Shown here piece after piece: positions 1 through 8,700 of a DNA stretch of 45,940 nt. Under the pieces are notes generated by a model. That model had not been told where the DNA came from. It ran no database searches and saw only the letters and a program-made list of their open reading frames with translations. This stretch comes from Lachnospiraceae bacterium (lineage in GTDB: Bacteria; Bacillota; Clostridia; Lachnospirales; Lachnospiraceae), in the NCBI GenBank assembly GCA_009774345.1, contig VSNR01000010.1, positions 1 to 45,940 of the forward strand, read 5' to 3'. Both the position numbers and the translations under genes were made by a program. Each line of letters starts with the position of its first letter. Positions within the stretch are counted from its first letter, which is position 1.

Positions 1-1
1 G

Positions 2-2236
2 ATAAATGGTATAGATTGTTATAATAAACTAACAAGGCTGTTTTCTAGTGTATGGTCACGATTATTTCATTCAGAATATAAACAGCTTGTAAATTCATTG
101 CGTATATGTAAAAAAGACGGAAAGAAAATTTCATATAACGAAGCGGTTGCAGTGGCGCAGCAATTGGCTGATTACCAGCAAAAAGTCATGGAGTACAATG
201 AGATTGCAGCTCCGATTCAATCTTTTCTTGGAACAGCTTATGTGGGGATACAGTCAGATTGGAGTTATATAACAGATCAGATGAATGTTATTCGTGCTAT
301 GCATTCGGAGGAGATTTCCTTTGGCAATTTGACAGACTATGATGATTTTAGACAGGAAGGTGCTGTTTTTGCAGAGTATGTGGACAGACTGGATCGTTGT
401 TTTGAGATTGTTGGCAATGATACATTGGATTATCTTGCAGGATGTTTTGATCCTGCTGTCTGGGATCTCGGAAAGACAGACTGTTCAGTGGTATTAACAA
501 GGTGCAATCAATATCTGAACGGATGGGACCAATTGGATAATTGGTGCCATTTCAACGGGTTACGGACAATGCTGGACGAGAAGCAGGTTTTATCGTATAT
601 AGATACAGCGGTTCGTAATAATGTAGAGGAAAAGTTTATTGTCGATGCATTTAAAAAGCAGTTTTATTATCAGTGGATCGATTTTATATTATCGGAAGTT
701 CCATTTTTTTCAACATTCAGCAGATTTACGCATGATGCAGCGATTCAAACATTTGCGGAGAAAGATTTAGAACAATTTGAAATTAATAAAGCAAAAATTA
801 GAGCGAAGCTTTCTGCCAATCGTCCTTCTTTACAAACAATACAACCAAGGAGTGCATTGGCTGTTTTGATGCATGAAGGAGAAAAAAAGAGAAAACTAAA
901 AAGTATACGAACACTTTTGACCGAAACGGGTGAACTTATTCAGCGTATTAAACCTTGCTTTTTGATGTCACCATTGAGTGTAAGCACATTTTTGGCGAAT
1001 GATTCTGTCTATTTTGATGTGGTTATTTTTGATGAGGCGTCACAGATTTTCCCGCAGGATGCAATTGGCGCCATCTATCGCGCAAAACAGTTAATTGTTG
1101 TAGGAGATTCAAAGCAAATGCCTCCCAGCAATTTCTTTAATGCTACAATACAAGGCGAACATAATGATGAAGAAATCGAAGACTTGACGGATTTTGAGTC
1201 CATTTTGGATTTGTGTGGCACATTTATGAGACAGCTTCGTCTGCGTTGGCATTATCGCAGCCGCTATGAGCAATTAATTGCATTTTCAAATAAAAGTTTT
1301 TATGATGGGGCTTTAGTTACATTTCCATCTGCTAAGTTAGATGCATATGGTATTGGCGTGGATTATTATCATGTGGATGGTGTTTTTGACCGTAAATCGC
1401 ATAATAATCGAATTGAGGCAGAATTTATTGTAGATTTGATTTACCAGAATATAGATCACTATCCAGAGCGTAGTCTCGGTGTCGTGGCTTTTAGCCAAAC
1501 GCAGCAGGAGTTAATTGAAAAACTGTTGTCAAAGCGGCGCCAGAGTACCCCAGAAAAAGAAACTTTTTTTAATAGCAGTACGGATGAGCCATTCTTTATT
1601 AAAAATCTTGAGAGTGTTCAAGGGGATGAGCGTGATACGATTATCTTTAGTGTGGCATATGGGAAAGACGCGCAAGGTCAATTATTACATAATTTTGGCC
1701 CTCTGAATCGTGTTGGGGGAGAAAGGCGGTTAAATGTTGCTGTTACACGTGCGAAATATAATGTACAGCTGGTGTCCTCAATGCATTATACGGATATAGA
1801 CCTGAATCGTACATCGTCAGAAGGGGCAAAGCTGCTTCGAGAATATCTTCATTATGCGGAAAATGGTGACGCTGTACTTGAACGAACGGTATTTACGAAT
1901 TCTTTTGAGCAAGAAGAATTTGATTTTGAGCTTGAAATATGCGAGTTTTTGCGCTCGAATGGATTTGTGGTTGACACACAGGTTGGATGTTCTGGATTTA
2001 AAGTTGATCTTGGATTGAAGAGCTCTGATGGAGCTGATTATGTGCTGGCGATTGAATGTGATGGAAATACGTATCGTTCATTTGGGAACACGCGGGACCG
2101 TGACCGACTGCGGCGGGAAATTCTTGAGCGAATGGGGTGGAACTTCTATCGTATTTGGTCGGTGGATTGGTTCACAAATAAGGTTGAGGAGCAGCGTCGG
2201 CTTTTGGAGGTAGCAAGAAAAGCAGTGAATAAATGA
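2..2236 (+). CDS. SF1 helicase with C-terminal Vsr-like nuclease (5' partial)
   Basis: The frame is open to the left edge, so the 5' end lies outside; the TTG at 98 is only an internal possible start. The visible 744 residues lack Walker A. They contain SF1 motif II (DEASQIF, near 1030), motif III (GDSKQMPPS, near 1105), a YRS block near 1255, SVQGDERD near 1615 and motif VI (NVAVTRAK, near 1735). The last ~100 residues (about 1920-2190) carry a Vsr/MTES_1575-type PD-(D/E)XK pattern: KVDLGL, then AIECDG, then GWNFYRIWSVDW. This matches large DUF4011-helicase-Vsr proteins; from memory, that architecture has been reported among antiphage genes. Defence is inferred from family only. Base composition is visibly more AT-rich than in ileS, which would fit transfer. 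Helicase and nuclease folds are fairly sure; substrate is unknown. Confidence 0.85.
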   Translation: MNGIDCYNKLTRLFSSVWSRLFHSEYKQLVNSLRICKKDGKKISYNEAVAVAQQLADYQQKVMEYNEIAAPIQSFLGTAYVGIQSDWSYITDQMNVIRAMHSEEISFGNLTDYDDFRQEGAVFAEYVDRLDRCFEIVGNDTLDYLAGCFDPAVWDLGKTDCSVVLTRCNQYLNGWDQLDNWCHFNGLRTMLDEKQVLSYIDTAVRNNVEEKFIVDAFKKQFYYQWIDFILSEVPFFSTFSRFTHDAAIQTFAEKDLEQFEINKAKIRAKLSANRPSLQTIQPRSALAVLMHEGEKKRKLKSIRTLLTETGELIQRIKPCFLMSPLSVSTFLANDSVYFDVVIFDEASQIFPQDAIGAIYRAKQLIVVGDSKQMPPSNFFNATIQGEHNDEEIEDLTDFESILDLCGTFMRQLRLRWHYRSRYEQLIAFSNKSFYDGALVTFPSAKLDAYGIGVDYYHVDGVFDRKSHNNRIEAEFIVDLIYQNIDHYPERSLGVVAFSQTQQELIEKLLSKRRQSTPEKETFFNSSTDEPFFIKNLESVQGDERDTIIFSVAYGKDAQGQLLHNFGPLNRVGGERRLNVAVTRAKYNVQLVSSMHYTDIDLNRTSSEGAKLLREYLHYAENGDAVLERTVFTNSFEQEEFDFELEICEFLRSNGFVVDTQVGCSGFKVDLGLKSSDGADYVLAIECDGNTYRSFGNTRDRDRLRREILERMGWNFYRIWSVDWFTNKVEEQRRLLEVARKAVNK

Positions 2237-2306
2237 TTGCCGTTATTCAGAGCGGAAGTTGGAGTTTTCAGAGTAAGTAGCGGCAAGTGTGGATAAGGAG
2301 AAAATC

Positions 2307-2549
2307 ATGCAGGAAGTTATTTTGATCATAAATGGACAAACTGTAAAAGTAAAGGTATCAAGAGTGTTTTGTGGGAGAAATCCTATGACGGAGCAGTGTA
2401 GTGTCAATATAATGGATGATGACAGCGGGAAACAGGTGCGCCTGTTTTGTGAGGATCGGAAGAACTATGAAGAAGCCAATACATTAGTTCAGAAAATTCA
2501 TGAGGGGAAAATAACAGATTTAACTGATTATTTAGCAGAATGGCTTTAA
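2307..2549 (+). CDS. Small hypothetical protein (80 aa)
   Basis: I do not recognise this protein. It is 80 residues, begins with a beta-rich stretch (QEVILIINGQTVKVKVSRVF) and ends with a charged helical region, which suggests a compact alpha/beta fold. I prefer the ATG at 2307 because AAGGAG (2295-2300) lies 6 bases upstream; a GTG at 2289 has no such site. It begins about 70 bases after the helicase-nuclease gene on the same strand, so co-transcription is possible. There is no signal peptide, membrane segment or known catalytic motif. It could be an accessory protein of the upstream gene, but nothing in the sequence proves this. Confidence 0.55.
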   Translation: MQEVILIINGQTVKVKVSRVFCGRNPMTEQCSVNIMDDDSGKQVRLFCEDRKNYEEANTLVQKIHEGKITDLTDYLAEWL

Positions 2550-2791
2550 GAAATGAGCGTGTCACATAAACTGTGTATTTCCTTAAAACTGCCATCAGGA
2601 TTTAAGGATACTCATATATTGTCGGAGATTTTCCGTCGAAAAATCCTGTTTTGAGAATGGGAGCGATTGGGACATGAGGAGCAAGAAATGGATACTTTTT
2701 GAGGTCATTCAACTCCTGAGATTTTCTTGTGTCTCGCTCTCCATTCTTAGGGAAGTGACGCTTTCAGCATTCCCGTCATCTGTGATTTCTG

Positions 2792-3421
2792 CTATTTTCT
2801 TCGATTCATCTTTTTGCGCTGTTGTTTACGTTGCAGTTTTTTTGATAAACTGTTTGTCGTTTTCTCTTTCTCTTTTTGGGCTGAAATTCTTTTTTCTGCA
2901 ACAAAAACATAATATCCGTTGATTTCATGAATCTTAACACCACCAAAGACGGAAGTCAGTTTATTTTTATACCAGTCAAGTCTTTTGGTTACCATAACCA
3001 GTTTTCCGCCCAGCACTAATTTTTTAAATCCAACCTCAATAAAATGTTTTGGAACAGAAAAATCTGCATGGTATGGTGGATTAGACAATATAAGCGTGAA
3101 ATCTGTTTCTGCGACATTTTTATACCCATCGCTCAATCGAATGCTAATTTCAGGTACATTATTAAGGCGTAAATTCATCGCTGCAGATTCTATTGCCTGT
3201 TCAGAAACATCACACATTATGACATTTTGTTCACCTATTAGTTTGCCTGCAAGTATACCTACAACACCGTACCCGCAACCCAAATCCAGCACTTTATCGG
3301 ATGGTAAAAAATCAATAACAGATAACATGGCTAATGTACCTTGATCAATAGAATTGGGCGAAAAAATTGAAGGTGCCGTTTCAAATACCATATCAACATC
3401 TTTAATTTTTGTAGAAATCAT
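2792..3421 (-). CDS. Class I SAM-dependent methyltransferase, RsmC/RlmG-like
   Basis: A 209-residue protein of the small-domain methyltransferase family. Motif I for SAM binding is VLDLGCGYG (residues 44-52), and NPPY (114-117) is the motif IV typical of enzymes methylating exocyclic amino groups of bases in RNA or DNA. The arrangement fits RsmC/RlmG-type 16S/23S rRNA guanine-N2 methyltransferases, but it is single-domain, like many Firmicute copies. The C-terminus is a strongly basic tail (lysine/arginine-rich, about residues 180-209), probably binding RNA. GGAGG lies 7-8 bases before the ATG. It converges on the preceding small gene across about 240 bases. The exact substrate cannot be told from sequence. 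Confidence 0.8.
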   Translation of the reverse strand: MISTKIKDVDMVFETAPSIFSPNSIDQGTLAMLSVIDFLPSDKVLDLGCGYGVVGILAGKLIGEQNVIMCDVSEQAIESAAMNLRLNNVPEISIRLSDGYKNVAETDFTLILSNPPYHADFSVPKHFIEVGFKKLVLGGKLVMVTKRLDWYKNKLTSVFGGVKIHEINGYYVFVAEKRISAQKEKEKTTNSLSKKLQRKQQRKKMNRRK

Positions 3422-3557
3422 CTGCCTGCCTCCAAATATGAAGTGTTTACTGAATTAATTATCCTCATTATCTTATCACAAACACTCATATAATTCCATT
3501 AAATTTAGTTTTTTTATCTAAAACCGTTGCGGCACTTTTAAATATTTTTCGCATCCA

Positions 3558-3588
3558 TGAAACTTTTTGCTGCGCCCGGCGGTCTAAT
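3558..3588 (+). promoter_or_regulatory. ECF-sigma type promoter of the sigma/anti-sigma pair
   Basis: TGAAAC (3558-3563) is followed 17 bases later by GGTCTAAT (3581-3588). This resembles the TGAAAC / CGTC promoters recognised by Bacillus SigV, SigW and SigM. It lies just upstream of the sigma factor gene, so autoregulation by that sigma factor is the simplest reading. Confidence 0.6.
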
Positions 3589-3618
3589 CATACAGAACGT
3601 ACCGAGGAGGTGAAAAAA

Positions 3619-4137
3619 GTGCACATATTTTCCCGTAAAAACACGAATCAAGAGCTTATTGAGCAATTGATTCTCGAGAACTACAATCAATACTACCGCA
3701 TCGCATACAGCTATGTCCGCAATGAAGCAGATGCCTGTGATATCGTGCAAAATGGTGCATACAGGGCCATACGCGGCAGTCATACGCTGAAAAAGGCAGC
3801 GTATGCCCAGACTTGGGTGTACCGCATCATGCTGAACGAATGCTTCCGCTTCCTGAGACAGCCAAAGCATCTCTCGTATGAGGAGCTACAGGACGAGATG
3901 GGCAATGAGCCGTTTTACACAGAGGACGGCAGCGCCAGTCTTGATTTGCAACGGGCGCTCGATGCTCTGCCAGAGCAGGATAAGGCAGTCATTTTGTTAA
4001 GATATTTCGAGGACATGAAGTTAGAGGAGATTGCCGTGATTCTTGAGGAGAATTTAAGTACCGTAAAGAGCAGGCTGTACCGCAGCATGAAGAAGCTGCG
4101 GGGTGCGCTTGGGGAGGATGAAGGAGGGATAGCATGA
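3619..4137 (+). CDS. ECF RNA polymerase sigma factor (SigV-like)
   Basis: A 172-residue sigma-70 family protein of ECF size. Region 2 is visible at about residues 10-80 (YRIAYSYVRNEADACDIVQN, TWVYRIMLNECFRFLR). Region 4 is at about 108-165 (LPEQDKAVILLRYFEDM, LEEIAVILEENLSTVKSRL), a helix-turn-helix that reads the -35 element. I choose the GTG at 3619 because GAGGAGG (3604-3610) lies 8 bases before it; the GTG at 3610 overlaps that ribosome site. Its stop overlaps the next gene's start (ATGA at 4134-4137), giving translational coupling with its anti-sigma. An ECF promoter lies directly upstream. The SigV assignment rests on the RsiV-like partner. Confidence 0.85.
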   Translation: MHIFSRKNTNQELIEQLILENYNQYYRIAYSYVRNEADACDIVQNGAYRAIRGSHTLKKAAYAQTWVYRIMLNECFRFLRQPKHLSYEELQDEMGNEPFYTEDGSASLDLQRALDALPEQDKAVILLRYFEDMKLEEIAVILEENLSTVKSRLYRSMKKLRGALGEDEGGIA

Positions 4138-5054
4138 CAGACAAAAAGGACAGCTTGTTGGAGAACGAATTGCAGGGACTAAGAAAAGAATATCTGAAAC
4201 ATCAAATGACAGACATACAGACAAAGCTGCTCTGTCAAAAAATCGAGGAGGCAAAAACAATGAATAAAAACCAGTTTTATCCCATAAAATATGCAGCCGT
4301 CGCTGCCGCAGCACTCATAGGACTCTTTGTCATTCTGCCAAACACATCTGGAACGATCGCACATGCGATGGAGCAGATTCCGTTTATTGGGCAGCTTGTG
4401 AAGGTAGTGACGTTTCGGGAGTACGAATACGAGACAGACCGCAACATGGCAGATATCGAAGTGCCAGAGATACAGGCAGAAATAAAACCTGACGAACAGC
4501 CAGTGGACAGTGCTGTACAGGAGAGTTTAGACCGTACCACAGCAGAAATTAACGCAGAAATCCAGCGTATTACCGAGCAGCTGATTCAGGAATTTGAGAC
4601 CAATCTGGAAAATGACTGGGGATATCAGGATGTTGTGGTAAAGAGCGAGGTTCTTGCAACCACTCCCGAATATTTTACATTGAAATTAATCTGTTATCAG
4701 GGAGCGGGCAGCGGATACCAGTGGAATTATTTTTATACGATTGACTTAAATACCGGAGAGCGCTTGCAGCTTAAAGCGCTGTTTCAGGAAGGCGCTGACT
4801 ATATCACGCCAATCAGTGAGGACATCAAGCGCCAGATGCAGGAGCAGATGGACGCTGATGAGAATGTAATCTACTGGCTCCATGATGAGATTGAGGAGTG
4901 GAACTTCAAGGCGATTACGGACGAGACAAACTTTTATCTGAATGAGAAGGACAATGTGGTCATTGCCTTTAATGAAGGCGATGTGGCGCCTATGTATATG
5001 GGAACAGTGGAGTTTGAGATTCCGGCAGAAGTGCTTGCGGGGATACGCAAATGA
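4134..5054 (+). CDS. rsiV: RsiV-like anti-sigma factor, DUF3298 family
   Basis: A 306-residue single-pass membrane protein. The cytoplasmic N-terminus (1-50), which should hold the sigma factor, is followed by one transmembrane segment (about 53-69) and an extracellular domain. The extracellular part has IPFIGQLVKVVTFREYEYE near residue 83, a signature of RsiV proteins, and a C-terminal DUF3298 domain (about 190-300, ending DNVVIAF...EFEIP). In Bacillus subtilis, Enterococcus and Clostridioides difficile, RsiV binds host lysozyme through this region and is then cleaved, releasing SigV for cell-wall modification. Lysozyme sensing here is inference from the family. It overlaps the sigma gene by four bases and is translationally coupled to it. 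Confidence 0.8.
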   Translation: MTDKKDSLLENELQGLRKEYLKHQMTDIQTKLLCQKIEEAKTMNKNQFYPIKYAAVAAAALIGLFVILPNTSGTIAHAMEQIPFIGQLVKVVTFREYEYETDRNMADIEVPEIQAEIKPDEQPVDSAVQESLDRTTAEINAEIQRITEQLIQEFETNLENDWGYQDVVVKSEVLATTPEYFTLKLICYQGAGSGYQWNYFYTIDLNTGERLQLKALFQEGADYITPISEDIKRQMQEQMDADENVIYWLHDEIEEWNFKAITDETNFYLNEKDNVVIAFNEGDVAPMYMGTVEFEIPAEVLAGIRK

Positions 5055-5096
5055 CGGTTTATGTGACAGTTCAAAATGAAAAAATGTCCTGTATTC

Positions 5097-5126
5097 TTGA
5101 CAACTTGGGGGATGCATGTTTATAAT
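5097..5126 (+). promoter_or_regulatory. Sigma-A promoter of the ileS transcript
   Basis: TTGACA (5097-5102) and TATAAT (5121-5126), both perfect consensus, are separated by 18 bases. It lies between the anti-sigma gene and the T-box leader, so transcription would start near 5133 and give a leader of roughly 450 bases before the first coding region. Confidence 0.75.
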
Positions 5127-5234
5127 GAAACATAGTTCCCGGTTGCTGCTGTGTGCAAAGCGTTGCAGGATTGACAGAATCAGCTTGCACGAAAGATTTG
5201 TTCAAGGAGTCCGGGCAGCGGGGATATAGAATAG

Positions 5235-5555
5235 GGTACAAAGACAATGACGGAGACAGTACACATTTCCAGAAAATCACAGAGAGCCGGGACAGGTGCG
5301 AGCCGGCATGAGTATGGGATTGTTGAAGATCACTCCCGAGTTTCGGTCTGAAATGTCTGAAACGGTATTATAAATTGTAAGTCAGGCATAGTAGGAACCG
5401 ACGCATTTCCTGCGTTACAGGGGACGTGTATAAAAGTTTCGGGTCTTTTTGACATGTTGTGTTCAGACAAAAGTGCGCGAGACGGAGTACACTGTAATTA
5501 GGTGGTATAACGATGATAAGGCTCTCGTCCTATTTACAGGATGAAGAGCCTTTTT
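5235..5555 (+). ncRNA. T-box riboswitch leader, isoleucine specifier
   Basis: Stem I begins around AGAGAGCCGGGACAGGTG (from 5281) with GCGAGCCGGC pairing back. The likely specifier codon is ATC (5329-5331), followed by A as is typical, and matches isoleucine. The conserved T-box side of the antiterminator bulge is TTAGGTGGTATAACG (5498-5512). It is followed by a Rho-independent terminator: GGCTCTCGTCC (5520-5530), an 8-base loop, GGATGAAGAGCC (5539-5550) and five T residues. Uncharged tRNA-Ile should stabilise the antiterminator and allow reading into the 45-aa gene and ileS. The 5' border (about 5235) is approximate. Confidence 0.88.
5518..5555 (+). terminator. T-box regulated terminator
   Basis: The stem AAGGCTCTCGTCC / GGATGAAGAGCCTT with loop TATTTACA is followed by TTTTT (5551-5555). 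It competes with the antiterminator that contains the T-box motif at 5498-5512. Confidence 0.85.
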
Positions 5556-5587
5556 ACATATTATTATTTTTCTGGAAGGAGGCTGCG

Positions 5588-5725
5588 ATGGATGTTATCT
5601 CGGAGATTTTTGATATGATTGGGGATATATTGGAGCTGGTTATCACACAGGTCGTAAAACGGAAAGAAGCAAAGGAAAACAAGCAGGACAATGAAAAGAA
5701 GGGAGTAAGGAAAGACAATGTATAA
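5588..5725 (+). CDS. Small Ile-rich protein overlapping the ileS start (45 aa)
   Basis: The ATG at 5588 has an excellent ribosome site, GGAAGGAGG (5574-5582), 5 bases upstream. The product is 45 residues: an amphipathic N-terminal half with five isoleucines in the first 19 positions (MDVISEIFDMIGDILELVI), then a very basic, polar tail rich in K, E, N and D. It lies after the T-box terminator, so it is made only when the leader reads through. Its stop (5723-5725) overlaps the ileS start (5718) by 8 bases, so ileS translation may depend on it. I do not recognise the family. It could be a real small protein or a translation-coupling leader peptide. Confidence 0.6.
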   Translation: MDVISEIFDMIGDILELVITQVVKRKEAKENKQDNEKKGVRKDNV

Positions 5726-8700
5726 CAAAGTAGACACCAACCTGAATTTTGTGGACAGGGAAAAAAATGTAGAGAAATTCTGGAAGGACAATGATATTTT
5801 TCAAAAGAGCATGGACAGCCGCAGGGAGGGCGAGACCTATACCTTTTACGACGGACCGCCGACGGCAAACGGTAAGCCACATATCGGCCATGTGCTGACG
5901 CGTGTTATCAAGGACATGATTCCGCGCTACCGCACGATGAAAGGGTACATGGTGCCGAGAAAGGCAGGATGGGACACGCACGGGCTTCCTGTCGAGCTTG
6001 AAGTGGAGAAGCTTCTGGGCTTAAACGGCAAGGACCAGATTGAGGAGTACGGCATGGAGCCGTTTATCAAAAAGTGCAAGGAGTCGGTCTGGAAATACAA
6101 GGGCATGTGGGAGGACTTCTCAGGCACCGTCGGATTCTGGGCGGATATGGACGATCCTTATGTGACCTATGATGACAATTTCATCGAGTCCGAGTGGTGG
6201 GCGTTAAAAGAAATCTGGGACAAAAAGCTTTTGTATAAAGGTTTCAAGATTGTGCCGTACTGCCCGCGCTGTGGCACACCGCTGTCCTCGCAGGAGGTGG
6301 CGCAGGGCTATAAAACTGTCAAAGAACGCTCCGCCGTGGTGCGTTTCAAAGTGGTTGGCGAGGACGCGTATTTCCTTGCATGGACGACGACGCCCTGGAC
6401 ACTTCCTTCTAATGTGGCGCTCTGCGTCAATCCTGATGAGACATACTGCAAGGTAAAGGCAGCGGACGGATACACCTACTATATGGCGGAGGCGCTGCTT
6501 GACAAGGTGCTTGGAAAATTAGCCCAGAACGAGGGTGACAAGGCGTATGAGGTGCTCGAGACTTACAAGGGAACGGATTTGGAGCACAAGGCATATGAGC
6601 CGCTGTTTGACTTTGCGGCAGGCATTATCGAGAAGCAGCACAAAAAGGCGCACTTTATCACTTGTGACACGTATGTCACTATGACAGACGGTACTGGTAT
6701 CGTGCACATTGCCCCGGCATTCGGTGAGGATGATGCCAATGTCGGCAGAAAGTATGAACTGCCGTTTGTACAGCTCGTCAACGGAAAGGGCGAGATGACA
6801 GAGGAAACCGCCTATGCGGGCGTCTTTGTGAAAAAGGCAGACCCGATGATTTTAAAGGACTTGGAGGCGAAGGGGCTGCTGTTTGACGCGCCGAAATTCG
6901 AGCATGAGTACCCGCACTGCTGGCGCTGTGATACGCCGTTAATCTACTATGCGCGCGAGTCATGGTTTATCAAGATGACCGCGGTAAAAGAGGATTTGGT
7001 GCGCAATAACAATACGGTCAACTGGATTCCAGAGTCCATCGGAAAGGGGCGTTTTGGCGACTGGCTTGAGAACATTCAGGACTGGGGCATCTCGCGCAAC
7101 CGTTACTGGGGAACGCCGCTCAATGTGTGGGAGTGCGAGTGCGGCCATCAGGAGTGTATCGGCAGCAGGCAGGAGCTTGCAGACCGCAGCGGCAATCCTG
7201 ACGCGGCAAAAGTGGAACTGCACAGACCCTATATTGACGAAGTGACGTTTCAATGCCCGCACTGCGGCAAGGAGATGCACCGGGTTCCAGAGGTGATTGA
7301 CTGCTGGTTTGACTCGGGCGCAATGCCGTTTGCACAGCATCACTATCCGTTTGAAAATAAAGAATTGTTCGAGCAGCAGTTTCCGGCGCAGTTTATCTCG
7401 GAGGCAGTGGACCAGACGCGCGGATGGTTTTATTCGCTGATGGCGGAGTCCACACTGCTATTTAACAAAGCGCCTTATGAAAATGTTATCGTGCTCGGTC
7501 ATGTTCAGGATGAGAATGGACAGAAAATGTCCAAGTCAAAAGGAAACGCGGTGGACCCGTTTGAGGCGCTTGAAACCTACGGCGCGGACGCAATCCGCTG
7601 GTATTTTTACGTCAATTCCGCACCTTGGCTGCCAAACCGTTTCCACGGAAAGGCAGTGCAGGAGGGACAGCGCAAGTTTATGGGCACGCTGTGGAACACG
7701 TATGCATTTTTCGTGCTTTACGCGAATATCGACGGTTTTGACGCGACGAAATACACGCTGGAGTACGACAAACTTCCAGTGATGGACAAATGGCTTTTGT
7801 CAAAGCTCAACACGGTGGTCGGCGCAGTGGACAGTGATCTTGAAAACTACAGGATTCCCGAGGCGGCGCGTGCCTTGCAGGAGTTTGTGGACGAGATGAG
7901 TAACTGGTATGTACGGCGCAGCCGCGAGCGCTTCTGGGCAAAGGGCATGGAGCAGGACAAGATTAACGCCTATATGACGCTCTACACCGCGCTGGTAACG
8001 ATCTCAAAGGCAGCGGCGCCAATGATTCCGTTTATGACAGAGGATATCTACCGCAATCTCGTGTGCAGCATTGACCCGTCTGCGCCGGAGAGCATCCATC
8101 TGTGCGATTTCCCGTCTGTCGAGGAAAAATTTATCGACAGGCAGCTTGAGGCGGATATGGAGGCCGTGTTGAAGACCGTCGTGATGGGGCGTGCGTGCCG
8201 CAACACGGCAAATATCAAGAACCGGCAGCCGATCAGCACGATGTTTATCAAGGCGCCGTTCACACTGGGGGCATTTTATCAGGAAATCATCGAGGAGGAG
8301 CTGAATGTCAAGAAGGTGGTATTTACAGAGGATGTGCGGGAATTTACGACCTATACCTTTAAGCCGCAGTTAAAGACTGTGGGTCCCAAATATGGCAAGC
8401 AGCTTGGCGGCATCAAGGAAAAGCTTTCCACCATTGACGGCAATGCGGCGATGGATGAACTCAAGGCAAACGGGGTTCTCGCTTTTGAGGTAAGCGGCGT
8501 GGAAGTGAAGCTTGCCGAGGAGGATCTGCTGATTGACATTTCCCAGAAAGAGGGCTATGTGACAGAGGCGGACAATACGGTGACCGTCGTGCTTGACACA
8601 AATCTGACGGATGCGCTGATCGAGGAGGGCTTTGTCTACGAGGTCATCAGCAAGGTGCAGACCATGCGCAAGGATTCGGGCTTTGAGGTGATGGACCACA

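Noticed and set aside
2674..2922. Plus-strand open frame (82 codons) after the small gene
   Set aside because: It overlaps the 3' end of the methyltransferase on the other strand and has no domain and no good ribosome site.
5171..5199. A second TTGACA as an ileS promoter
   Set aside because: No acceptable -10 box lies 16-18 bases downstream; the consensus pair at 5097-5126 is far better.
5513..5587. Earlier start for the 45-aa gene
   Set aside because: This start lies inside the T-box antiterminator and terminator; the ATG at 5588 has the real ribosome site.
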